This document shows, in pieces, positions 1 to 6,524 of a stretch of 9,659 nt of DNA. Every line of letters starts with the position of its first letter. Position 1 is the stretch's first letter. Below the pieces are notes generated by a model. The model was not told where the DNA came from, did not search any database, and saw only the letters and a program-made list of their open reading frames with translations. Source of the stretch: Deltaproteobacteria bacterium (GTDB taxonomy: Bacteria > Desulfobacterota > Syntrophia > Syntrophales > Smithellaceae); contig SBEK01000149.1 in NCBI GenBank assembly GCA_009668925.1, forward strand, positions 1 through 9,659, in the 5' to 3' direction. The position numbers and the translations under genes were made by a program.

Positions 1-113
1 CTGCACCAGTGGTTACCCCCCGCAAAACGTCGGTAAATAACCAGATTGCCCTGATCGCGGGTTATGTCAGCTGAGCCGGAAGAAGACTTCATCCCCTCGC
101 CCCAACTTCCTTC

Positions 114-143
114 TTGACGGTCAACACACTCGTCCATTATAAG
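114..143 (+). promoter_or_regulatory. Sigma-70-type promoter for the CsgG/DUF3395-like gene
   Basis: A -35 box TTGACG (114-119) and a -10 box TATAAG (138-143) are separated by 18 bp, each matching the consensus at five of six positions. Transcription would begin near 150 and leave a leader of about 68 nt before the ATG at 218. It is the only convincing promoter upstream of this gene. Confidence 0.6.
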
Positions 144-193
144 TTAGGCGCGAGATAACAGAAGATAAGGAAGAAACTGCAATACACCGCGGT

Positions 194-205
194 CTTCCGG
201 AAGGA
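194..205 (+). promoter_or_regulatory. Ribosome binding site overlapping a 10-bp palindrome
   Basis: CTTCCGGAAG (194-203) is a perfect palindrome, and the purine-rich AAGGA (201-205) that must serve as Shine-Dalgarno for the ATG at 218 overlaps its right half. The spacing to the start codon (12 nt) is longer than usual. The overlap could partly mask the site or be a protein-binding palindrome; chance is also possible. Confidence 0.35.
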
Positions 206-217
206 CTTGAATAAAAA

Positions 218-1255
218 ATGTTTAAACGCGCATCATTTGTGTTTTGCGTTCTGCTGTTTTTCCTGGGTTCCACCGCCGCATTGGCGGCAGGCGAAAGCCG
301 GCAATCCGTCGCCGTCCTGGATTTCGAGAGCATCGGTTCGGAGGAGCACCTGGGCAAAGCCGTAGCCGAGATCATGAGAACGGAACTCATCGGGACCAAC
401 AAGTACCGGGTGGTCGAAAGAGCTCAGATCAGCAGGGCCCTCTCGGAACAGAAATTTCAAAAATCGGGACTGATCGACGACCGAAGCGCCGTGGAAATCG
501 GGAAGCTTGTCGGGGCGGACCTGATCGTGATCGGGTCGGTCGTAAAAATCGGGAACGCCTACACGATCAATTCCCGCATGATTGAAACGAAAACCGGCGA
601 GGCGAGGCTCGGGAAGAATGCAACCGGAAATGATCTCAACCTCTTGACCAGCTTAAGCCGCAACCTTCTCGACGATCTCTTCGGCGGCGGGTCGGGACAA
701 AGAAGTTCGGATTCAAAAGCGCGCCTTGCGAAGCAGCCGCTCAGAATCATCAAAGCCGTCTACGGGACGGGTGAGATCCAGATGGACGTGACGGAAGTCC
801 TGCGCAACAAAATTGTCAACGGCCAGGTGGCCATACCGGTGAATAATGATCAGTTCGGCCGCGATCCTCTCTTCGGGTCCGGGAAGGGCGTTGATGTCCG
901 GTACGAAACCGACGAGGGACAGTACCAGACGTTTGCTTATGAGAGACAGAATCTGGTCATTCCCAGTCCGCTGGATGCGCGAATCAACGCCAGAAGCAGA
1001 CATCTCGAAATTCTCAAAGCAACGTACGGGAACGAAAACACGCACATGGACGTGACGCGAATCGTCCGGAATCACATTTTCGAAGGATCCGTGGCCGTAT
1101 TCGCCAATAACGTTTTCTTCGGCGGAGATCCGCTGGTCAACACCAGAAAAAGGTGCATGGTGCGTTACCGGACCGAAGACGGCACCTTCGAAACGTTCCT
1201 GGACGAAGACCAGATCCGGGTCATCCCGGAGGCAGGGGATAAAAGAATCCGGTAG
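218..1255 (+). CDS. Secreted CsgG-like protein with two tandem DUF3395-like domains
   Basis: The 345-aa product begins with a clear signal peptide: a positive MFKR, a hydrophobic core and a likely AlaLeuAla cleavage site near residue 23. The mature protein should therefore be periplasmic or outside the cell. Residues about 30-135 look like the CsgG/LpoB-type alpha/beta fold, with VAVLDFESIG, VVERAQI and GADLIVIGSVVKIGN as hallmark stretches; this fold occurs in outer-membrane secretion and envelope-assembly proteins. A short linker leads to two copies of a roughly 77-residue domain (175-251 and 263-339) that align with each other without gaps. They share I-KA-YG, MDVT, GDP or RDPLF, VRY and VIP, as in DUF3395, known from the C-terminus of eukaryotic DNAJC11. 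No lipobox cysteine follows the signal peptide, unlike true CsgG. The gene stands alone behind its own promoter, and its exact role is unknown. Confidence 0.8.
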   Translation: MFKRASFVFCVLLFFLGSTAALAAGESRQSVAVLDFESIGSEEHLGKAVAEIMRTELIGTNKYRVVERAQISRALSEQKFQKSGLIDDRSAVEIGKLVGADLIVIGSVVKIGNAYTINSRMIETKTGEARLGKNATGNDLNLLTSLSRNLLDDLFGGGSGQRSSDSKARLAKQPLRIIKAVYGTGEIQMDVTEVLRNKIVNGQVAIPVNNDQFGRDPLFGSGKGVDVRYETDEGQYQTFAYERQNLVIPSPLDARINARSRHLEILKATYGNENTHMDVTRIVRNHIFEGSVAVFANNVFFGGDPLVNTRKRCMVRYRTEDGTFETFLDEDQIRVIPEAGDKRIR

Positions 1256-1315
1256 CTGATTCGGTAAGCGGGGGACGCGAAATACAGGACGGTTCTGTTT
1301 AATATCAATATCCAA

Positions 1316-1344
1316 CCGCTCTTTCTTTAGCGGCCGCGCTTTTT
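1316..1344 (+). terminator. Possible weak intrinsic terminator
   Basis: CCGCT (1316-1320) can pair with AGCGG (1329-1333) across an 8-nt pyrimidine-rich loop, and a run of five T (1340-1344) follows after six further bases. It sits 60 nt downstream of the stop at 1255. The stem is short and the T run is not directly adjacent, so the call is tentative. Confidence 0.3.
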
Positions 1345-1643
1345 AATGACAGAATTGAGCTTATGGCGTTTCCGCACTTTTGGAAGCAAGTCGCTGCCGC
1401 CCTATATCTTCGGCCGATCCATCTCGCCGTTCATCACTTGACCCCTCACCCTTTTAAGTAGTAAGAGAGATTCAACAGATTTCCGGGGGAGAAGCTCATT
1501 TGGCTTTGGATCCTTATGATCGTGATATGCCAAATGCCGTTTCTGATACTGATTGCGATTACGGGCTTATTAACGTTTCATTCGGAACCAATAAGCGGGG
1601 ATCTATACAAAGTCACAAGAACCCATTAGAATTTGTTGCAGGC

Positions 1644-1999
1644 ATGATCGACTCTCAATTTGCCAACACATTTGCGGATCATTGGATCCGGGCGTGGAAT
1701 GCTCACGACCTCGACGATATTCTGTCTCACTACACGGATGATTTCGAAATGTCGTCGCCGGTGATCGCCGGCGCGATGAACGAGCCTTCCGGCAAGCTTA
1801 AAGGCAAGGGCATCATCCGGGTTTACTGGTCAAAAGCATTGGCAAGTATCCTGACCTTCACTTTGAAAAGCTGCACGTTCTGGTTGGGGCGGACAGTGTC
1901 ACCATCATTTACAACGGTGTTCGCGGCCTGTCCGCCGAGGTCTTTCATTTCAATCATCAGGGCACGGTCTATGCGGCGTATGCCCACTATGACCTGTAA
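1644..1999 (+). pseudogene. SnoaL/NTF2-like small protein, interrupted by a one-base frameshift
   Basis: From the ATG at 1644 the frame reads MIDSQFANTFADHWIRAWNA and continues through HDLDDILSHYTDDFEMSSP and GKGIIRVYWSKALA. That is the opening of a cone-shaped SnoaL-like (NTF2 superfamily) domain. At about 1844 the family-like sequence moves to the -1 frame: KYPDLHFEKLHVLVGADSV, then YNGVRGLSAEV, and HYDL before TAA at 1997-1999. Joined, the protein would be about 118 aa, the usual size for the family. One missing A (GCAAG where GCAAAG is expected) explains the break; unrepaired, the first frame runs on to 2021 with unrelated sequence. An upstream in-frame TTG at 1500, behind a GGGGGAG-like site, would add 48 residues that look unlike the family. 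The gene lies 71 bp before the crotonase gene. Sequencing error is a real possibility, in which case it is intact. Confidence 0.75.
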
Positions 2000-2070
2000 T
2001 AATGCGTTGCGGACACGCTGAGCCTGGCGCCGGGCAACCCACTTGCCCATTCACGTTTTGAGGAGGCCCT

Positions 2071-2850
2071 ATGAGTCTGGTAAGCATTGAGCGCGACGGC
2101 CATATTCTTGTGATCGGCATCAATCGGCCGGAAGCTTACAATCTTTGGAACCTTGAAGTCATTCAAACCGTATCGCGTGCGTACCGCATGCTGGGTGACG
2201 ACCCCGATCTCCGGGCAGGAGTTGTTTTCGGACACGGCAAAGGATTTACCGCCGGGCTGGATCTCGCATCGGTCGCACAAGCCGTGGCAACCGGAGACAT
2301 CGGTGCGGTGATTCCCGCGGATGGGTACGACCCCTGGGATTTCTTCGGCGAACCCTGCCCGAAACCGATCGTCGTGGCCGCGCACGGCACCTGCAATACG
2401 CTGGGCATCGAGTTAATGCTCGCAGCGCAGGTCGCTGTCGCCGCGGAGGGAACAAAGTTCGCGCAACTGGAAGTGGCTCGGGGGATATTCCCGCTTGGCG
2501 GCGCTACCTTTCGCCTGCAGAGCAGGCTGGGCGCGAGCGGGACAAGATACCTGGTGACCGCCGAGCGCTTTGGGGCCGACGTTGCCTTCCGCCTCGGCTT
2601 AATCAGTGAAATCACCGCCGCGGGCCAGCACCTCGAACGCGCGATGGACATTGCGAAAATGATTGCCGCCAATGCGCCTTTGGCGGTGCAGGCCTCACTC
2701 GCGTCATGCCGGGCTGCGGAGCGGCAGGCGCGCGATACCGCCAGAACCGTGCTGATCGAGAGAAACCCGCAAATTGTGGCCAGTGCAGACGCCGCCGAAG
2801 GTATTGCCGCGCTCGTGGAAATGCGGGCGCCGGTCTTTCTCGGAAAATGA
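2071..2850 (+). CDS. Crotonase/enoyl-CoA hydratase family protein
   Basis: The 259-aa protein starts at an ATG preceded by a strong AGGAGG (2060-2065). It has the full crotonase layout. The first oxyanion-hole segment is GHGKGFTAGLDL (about residues 54-65). The second is AAHGTCNTLGIELMLAAQ (103-120). Then comes the FAQLEVARGIFPLGG strand-turn (130-144). E114 and E134 fall where the two catalytic glutamates of rat mitochondrial enoyl-CoA hydratase lie (E144 and E164, the same 20-residue spacing), so a hydratase-type reaction on an acyl-CoA thioester is plausible. The second oxyanion loop has Cys-Asn-Thr in place of the usual glycine-rich stretch, so substrate and exact reaction stay open. It is cytoplasmic. 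It lies between the SnoaL-like gene and the ferredoxin-like gene (60 bp downstream), suggesting one transcript. Confidence 0.9.
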   Translation: MSLVSIERDGHILVIGINRPEAYNLWNLEVIQTVSRAYRMLGDDPDLRAGVVFGHGKGFTAGLDLASVAQAVATGDIGAVIPADGYDPWDFFGEPCPKPIVVAAHGTCNTLGIELMLAAQVAVAAEGTKFAQLEVARGIFPLGGATFRLQSRLGASGTRYLVTAERFGADVAFRLGLISEITAAGQHLERAMDIAKMIAANAPLAVQASLASCRAAERQARDTARTVLIERNPQIVASADAAEGIAALVEMRAPVFLGK

Positions 2851-2895
2851 CGGACAGAGCAACATCCTCTCATAGACCTTCAAGCAATGATATCC

Positions 2896-2903
2896 AGGAG
2901 GAA
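2896..2903 (+). promoter_or_regulatory. Ribosome binding site that sets the start at 2911
   Basis: AGGAGGAA (2896-2903) lies 7 nt before the ATG at 2911. The longer reading frame from the ATG at 2887 would contain this site inside its own coding sequence and has no ribosome site of its own. The start at 2911 is therefore preferred; a second ATG at 2917 is also possible. Confidence 0.75.
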
Positions 2904-2910
2904 CAGCTTC

Positions 2911-4092
2911 ATGGACATGAATAAAAGCCCGCTGACGGAGCAGGAACTTGAAACGTATCTCGGATTCGTTGAATGGCTGAAGAAGAGCTGGTATGGCGTT
3001 CCGGATTCGGATGTTTTACTGCCTTACGTCGCCGCCCGTTATACCCCTGACGAGGCACGACTCCTTACCGGTATGCCCTATGTCCCGCAGACGCTTGCCG
3101 AGCTGTCCGAGTTAACCGGAATCAGCGTCGATGAACTGCGGCCGAAACTCGACGCCCTGGCCGCCAAGGGGCTTGTCTACAAGCAGATAAAAGAAAACCA
3201 TGAACGATATTTTTTAAACGACATCTTTTTCATCTACCGCAGCTTTGGCTGGCCCGGCCGCACCGCTGAATACGACAAGACCACCGGCCCGCTTCAACAC
3301 AAATACCTGACCGGCGGGTTAATGTCACCCTGGATGGGCGTTAAAGAAAAAGGCCTGCGGGTCCTGCCGATAGAAGTCACGATTGATAATCCGACCGGCA
3401 TTCTGCCCTATGAGGAAGTGCGCAAAATTCTCGACAAGGTTGACTACTTCACGGTAAGCAACTGCCCCTGCCGCCATGCCAACAACCTCGATCCGGACTC
3501 ACCGGATTGCGAGTACCCCACGGAGGTTTGCCTGCATTTCGATAAGCTCGGACGCTACATCGTGGAAAACGGCATGGGCAGAGAGATCACCCGGCAGGAA
3601 ACGGAAGAGATACTCAAACGTTGCGCCGACCTGGGGCTGATCCATGGCATCTCCAATCAGCAAGAGAATCCCGATACCATCTGCAACTGCTGCCGCGACT
3701 GCTGCATCTGGTTTCTGGCCCTGAACCGGTACGGACATGACGGAAGCCTGACTCCTTCAAACTTCCGGATCATGACAAGCCCCTCCACATGCGTGGGTTG
3801 CGGCCTCTGCATTACCCGCTGCCCCATGGAAGCCCTACACTTAGCCGATGCGCCGCAGGCTGAAGGAAGCAAAACGGCGGTTGCGGGTAAAGATGGCAGA
3901 CACCGTGAGTTAACCAATAAGACCGGCAGAATTGCCGAATTGAATCCCTCCCGCTGCATCGGCTGCGGCGTCTGCGCCTACAAATGTCCGACACAGTCGC
4001 TTAAACTGTTGCGCAATCCGGTTGAGCATCGTCCGCCGCAAACCGGACGCGATTGGGGAATGAAATTTATGGGCGATATCAAATCTAAATGA
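2911..4092 (+). CDS. HTH-containing, cysteine-rich 2x[4Fe-4S] ferredoxin-type protein
   Basis: The 393-aa protein has three parts. Residues about 50-95 look like a winged helix-turn-helix: TLAELSELTGISVDELRPKL is followed by LAAKGLVY, typical of MarR/ArsR-type recognition units. The middle carries a cysteine-rich region with C185-P-C187-R-H, C200 and C207, then C258-N-C260-C261-R-D-C264-C265, which could ligate a further Fe-S cluster or metal. The C-terminus has two classical ferredoxin motifs, CxxCxxCxxxCP at C294/C297/C300/C304 and C349/C352/C355/C359, each expected to hold a [4Fe-4S] cluster. No signal peptide or membrane segment is seen, so it is cytoplasmic. Its place behind a crotonase suggests electron transfer or redox sensing for acyl-CoA metabolism. 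Similar uncharacterised proteins occur in anaerobic deltaproteobacteria. Whether the HTH part binds DNA is unknown. Confidence 0.85.
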   Translation: MDMNKSPLTEQELETYLGFVEWLKKSWYGVPDSDVLLPYVAARYTPDEARLLTGMPYVPQTLAELSELTGISVDELRPKLDALAAKGLVYKQIKENHERYFLNDIFFIYRSFGWPGRTAEYDKTTGPLQHKYLTGGLMSPWMGVKEKGLRVLPIEVTIDNPTGILPYEEVRKILDKVDYFTVSNCPCRHANNLDPDSPDCEYPTEVCLHFDKLGRYIVENGMGREITRQETEEILKRCADLGLIHGISNQQENPDTICNCCRDCCIWFLALNRYGHDGSLTPSNFRIMTSPSTCVGCGLCITRCPMEALHLADAPQAEGSKTAVAGKDGRHRELTNKTGRIAELNPSRCIGCGVCAYKCPTQSLKLLRNPVEHRPPQTGRDWGMKFMGDIKSK

Positions 4093-4617
4093 ATTGATGT
4101 TCTGTTTTCGGGAAAATGTATTCAGATTGTTATGAAGCTGATACGTCAACAGCGTCACACTGTGGTTATCTTAAGGGTGTCCTGCTTGGAGTCTATTCGC
4201 CTTTCTGTCTGGAACTGGAAATATCAGAAAATCGGCACGTCTGCCCGTCAGATGCAGGGCAGACGTGTGTTTGAAAGAACGAGTAAAATTTACATCGCCG
4301 ATTTTGTTACTCTTTTAAAAAGCAGATTTTTCTCTTGACGGGAACATTATAGGATGTCCCCCATCACTTGCAGGTCTTTTATCAATCCTTTGTCTGGCGA
4401 CAACCATTATGTCTTAATTATGCGTTCTTCTCTTTATGGGTCCCGATTCTTGGAATTCTGAATATGAAGACTCGCAAAACTTTTTTGCATATTAGCATAT
4501 TAGGGTCAGTTTTGAGATATCACTTATCTCTGGGAGTTTTTTCGAATCAGATGAATCGCGTGTTCGTCCCCCTCAATTTTCCCAAGCCGCCTGAGCCATT
4601 GCATTCCACGCATGACT
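4093..4617. other. Non-coding stretch between two convergent units
   Basis: This 525-nt region lies between the 3' end of the ferredoxin-like gene and the 3' end of the minus-strand operon. It is visibly richer in A+T than its neighbours. The open frames in it lack ribosome sites and have no recognisable protein features. It contains a perfect inverted repeat (4236-4267), an imperfect one at 4340-4360 (GGGAACAT/ATGTCCC with one bulged base), a tandem 8-bp repeat GCATATTA (4487-4502), and the left arm of a terminator-like hairpin (4584-4594). Confidence 0.6.
4236..4267. repeat. Perfect 11-bp inverted repeat, 10-nt spacer
   Basis: CACGTCTGCCC (4236-4246) and GGGCAGACGTG (4257-4267) are exact reverse complements separated by GTCAGATGCA. 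As RNA it would be a stable hairpin, about 145 nt after the ferredoxin-like stop codon. No T run follows on either strand, so it is not a classical intrinsic terminator. It could be a 3'-end processing or stabilising hairpin, or a dyad for a DNA-binding protein. Confidence 0.7.
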
Positions 4618-4639
4618 TCACTCGTCAGCGGCTTTTTTT
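4584..4639 (+). terminator. Terminator-like hairpin on the plus strand
   Basis: AAGCCGC-C-TGA (4584-4594) pairs with TCAGCGGCTT (4625-4634) with one bulged C, and seven T (4633-4639) complete it. Read on the plus strand it resembles an intrinsic terminator, though the 30-nt loop is long. It overlaps the last codons of the minus-strand gene, where the T run is also explained by lysine codons. It would stop transcripts arriving from the ferredoxin side. Confidence 0.35.
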
Positions 4640-6030
4640 GCGTGTTTTCGTTTTTCGACGGCTTTGTCCATTGCATTTTTGGAATAGATCCATGCGTTGG
4701 CGCCCACCGCGCGCGCGGCAGGTTCCGCCGCGATGTAACTTCGGGCAATTAATCGATTGGCTTCGTGAATAACTTTTTCCAAAGCGGCCCGGTCGGCGTC
4801 ACTTGCGGTTCCGGACAGCGACGACTCGGCGCGGGCCAGAGATCGGGTGGCGTAGCGAAAAACGGGGTCCCGTTCGGCTTGTATTTTTTTTACGATCTGC
4901 TTTGAACCGTGACCTATCAAATATTCGGAGCTCAGTTCAATGGCTGCCTTTGTCAATCCCGCTTTCAGGGCATCCGGGGACCATAAGGCGCCCCAGGCGA
5001 TGTGCATGCCGCTGTTTCCCAGCTTTGGATCGATGATGGCCCGGGCCGTGGAAATCATTTCACTGTCGGCGTTTAGCGGCAGAGGTTTGTGGTGCCGCAG
5101 GGCCTGCACGGTCGCGGAGAAGAGCTTTGCCGCCGGTTTGTCCTTGAAGTAACGGAGGGCCTGTTCGTAGATGGCGTTTTGTTTCACCAAATAAATATCT
5201 GCGCCGTTTTCCATGGCAATGACGGTATGGCCCGCTGCGAGAATACATTTGGCCGCCGGCAAAGCCCGGCCTGCCAGTGTTCCCACGATTTCAAACGCTG
5301 CCACGCCCCGGTCGGTTATGCCGAGCAGCAGCTCTTCGGTTTCCCGATCAAAAGGCTTCAGGACCCGAAACCCCAGCGAGGCCACACCGAGGGAAATCAT
5401 TGGCGGTGCCTTCACTTTTTTGAGATCCTCCAACATCATCTGTATTTCGGCGCTGGAGACGCGGTCCCATTGCTGGAAAGAAGGGCCATGTTCTTTTCTA
5501 TCCGGCGTTTTTCGGACGAGATCCTCCTGCAAGCCCATCCGGACATCGTCATCGGCTTGTTTATCGAGATCCTCTTTTAAGCTCCTGCGGACATCCTGTT
5601 GCGCTTCTTTGTCGAGGACGTCTTTCAAATCTTTTTTAAAAGCCGCATCCCGCTCCCGGCGCTGAGCCTCTCTGGCGTTATTCAGGTTCTTTTCGAACAC
5701 CCGGTTGCCCGGCCATTTTTCCAGGGCGGCCCGAAACAGGTCTATCGCCCGGACCCAGTCGCGGTTGTTATAGTAAGCGACTCCCTGCCTGTTGAGTTCC
5801 TCGGCCTGCCCGTGCTGCTCCTCGACAGGGTCCCGGACGGGTTCCTGAATTTGAGGCGGTGACGGTTCCTGCCAGCCGCAGGCACGCTTGCACGCCTCGT
5901 CACCGCAGGGGGGGCGAAGTATGATATTGCAATAACACCGGCAACCTGAGATATCGGCCTGTGCCGGAGGGGCCAAGGTCGGAAGAATGATTGCCATCAG
6001 CAAAACCGCTGCCAATGAAAAGTTTTTCAT
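4618..6030 (-). CDS. Exported 470-aa protein: Cys-rich N-terminus, TPR and 16-residue repeats
   Basis: The start at 6030 is chosen because the longer frame (from 6111) overlaps the upstream gene, while here GGAGA sits 7 nt before an ATG that opens a good signal peptide (MKNFSLAAVLLMAIILPTLA, likely cleaved after AlaGlnAla, residue 25). The mature N-terminus has six cysteines (C30, C32, C34, C42, C47, C51), then a proline-rich linker. Residues about 76-119 form one TPR-like helical pair (AEELNRQGVAYYNNRDWVRA, then AIDLFRAALEKWPGN). Residues 135-174 are a charged helix of 16-residue repeats. The remaining 300 residues are mostly helical, with no domain I recognise and no catalytic motif. It is the last gene of a three-gene operon, 38 nt after the preceding stop. 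It should be periplasmic or surface-exposed; function unknown. Confidence 0.8.
   Translation of the reverse strand: MKNFSLAAVLLMAIILPTLAPPAQADISGCRCYCNIILRPPCGDEACKRACGWQEPSPPQIQEPVRDPVEEQHGQAEELNRQGVAYYNNRDWVRAIDLFRAALEKWPGNRVFEKNLNNAREAQRRERDAAFKKDLKDVLDKEAQQDVRRSLKEDLDKQADDDVRMGLQEDLVRKTPDRKEHGPSFQQWDRVSSAEIQMMLEDLKKVKAPPMISLGVASLGFRVLKPFDRETEELLLGITDRGVAAFEIVGTLAGRALPAAKCILAAGHTVIAMENGADIYLVKQNAIYEQALRYFKDKPAAKLFSATVQALRHHKPLPLNADSEMISTARAIIDPKLGNSGMHIAWGALWSPDALKAGLTKAAIELSSEYLIGHGSKQIVKKIQAERDPVFRYATRSLARAESSLSGTASDADRAALEKVIHEANRLIARSYIAAEPAARAVGANAWIYSKNAMDKAVEKRKHAKKAADE
5509..5628 (-). repeat. 48-bp in-frame tandem repeat, about 2.5 copies
   Basis: Within the 470-aa gene, copies at 5581-5628 and 5533-5580 agree at 34 of 48 bases by hand count, followed by a half copy (5509-5532). 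They encode LKDVLDKEAQQDVRRS, LKEDLDKQADDDVRMG and LQEDLVRK. The period of 16 residues with regularly spaced Leu/Val fits an extended amphipathic helix. Confidence 0.75.
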
Positions 6031-6068
6031 GGTTTGGTCTCCATGGGATGAGGGCGGCCTCCTGCCCT

Positions 6069-6500
6069 TTATTTCCAGCCGGTCCCGCAGGAACCGCAAA
6101 ACGTCGTGCATCTGATTTTTTTGTTCTTGAAGTCTTCCCGGGTGATGGTTATTTCGGGTTTATCTTTCACGACCGTGTCCCGGCACTTCAGTACTACTTT
6201 CCCATCGTTTTCCGCAGATGAACATTTGTATATGGAATAGGAACAAGTCCGGCAGATCACCTTGATGTCTTCCGTCAGATCAACTTCGCAGCTTTGCGGC
6301 CGGCAATCGATAACCGACATGACAGGCACGTTCGGCGGTGTTTTCTCTCTGGCGATTCGCTGCTGTTCCTGAAGCCAGGTGTCGGGTACGGGCGGTTCGC
6401 ACCGGGACCTATACCGGGTTTCCTCCGCCATACACAGGCTGACGCAAATCATCGTAACAATCAGCCATAGGTCAAACACGATGAAGACGGGTCTTTTCAT
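6069..6500 (-). CDS. Small exported cysteine-rich protein of unknown function
   Basis: This 143-aa protein starts at an ATG with a strong GGAGG (6507-6511) six nt upstream. Residues 1-25 are a signal peptide (MKRPVFIVFDLWLIVTMICV onward), probably cleaved after CysMetAla. The mature part holds ten cysteines, an even number that suits disulfides or metal binding. Several come in CxxC-like pairs (ICRTC, and CTTFCGSCGTGW at the C-terminus). I know no family with this pattern. It is the middle gene of the operon, 24 nt after the 203-aa gene and 38 nt before the 470-aa gene, whose mature N-terminus is also cysteine-rich. That hints that the two may share an oxidising compartment or contact each other (inference). 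Confidence 0.75.
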   Translation of the reverse strand: MKRPVFIVFDLWLIVTMICVSLCMAEETRYRSRCEPPVPDTWLQEQQRIAREKTPPNVPVMSVIDCRPQSCEVDLTEDIKVICRTCSYSIYKCSSAENDGKVVLKCRDTVVKDKPEITITREDFKNKKIRCTTFCGSCGTGWK

Positions 6501-6524
6501 GCTTTTCCTCCTTGTATTTACATT

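Noticed and set aside
713..1315. 200-aa open frame on the minus strand
   Set aside because: It is antisense to the CsgG/DUF3395-like gene, has no ribosome site and encodes no recognisable features; the plus-strand protein explains the region.
1500..1643. TTG-started N-terminal extension of the SnoaL-like gene
   Set aside because: A GGGGGAG precedes the TTG, but the 48 residues do not resemble the family and the fold starts naturally at 1644.
2163..2873. 236-aa minus-strand frame
   Set aside because: Shadow of the crotonase gene, with Ala/Arg/Ser-rich composition typical of antisense frames in GC-rich genes.
4335..4360. TTGACG as a -35 box in the non-coding stretch
   Set aside because: No acceptable -10 box lies 16-19 bp downstream and no plus-strand gene follows.
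4487..4502. Direct repeat GCATATTA-GCATATTA
   Set aside because: Only two 8-bp units in AT-rich sequence; too short to call an iteron, attachment site or CRISPR.
4524..4748. Minus-strand frame whose tail (RGMQWLRRLGKIEGDEHAI) looks protein-like
   Set aside because: It is mostly an out-of-frame shadow of the 470-aa gene; the extra tail matches nothing I know and has no start of its own.
4368..4772. 134-aa plus-strand frame across the non-coding stretch
   Set aside because: No ribosome site, odd composition, and it overlaps the end of the well-supported 470-aa gene.
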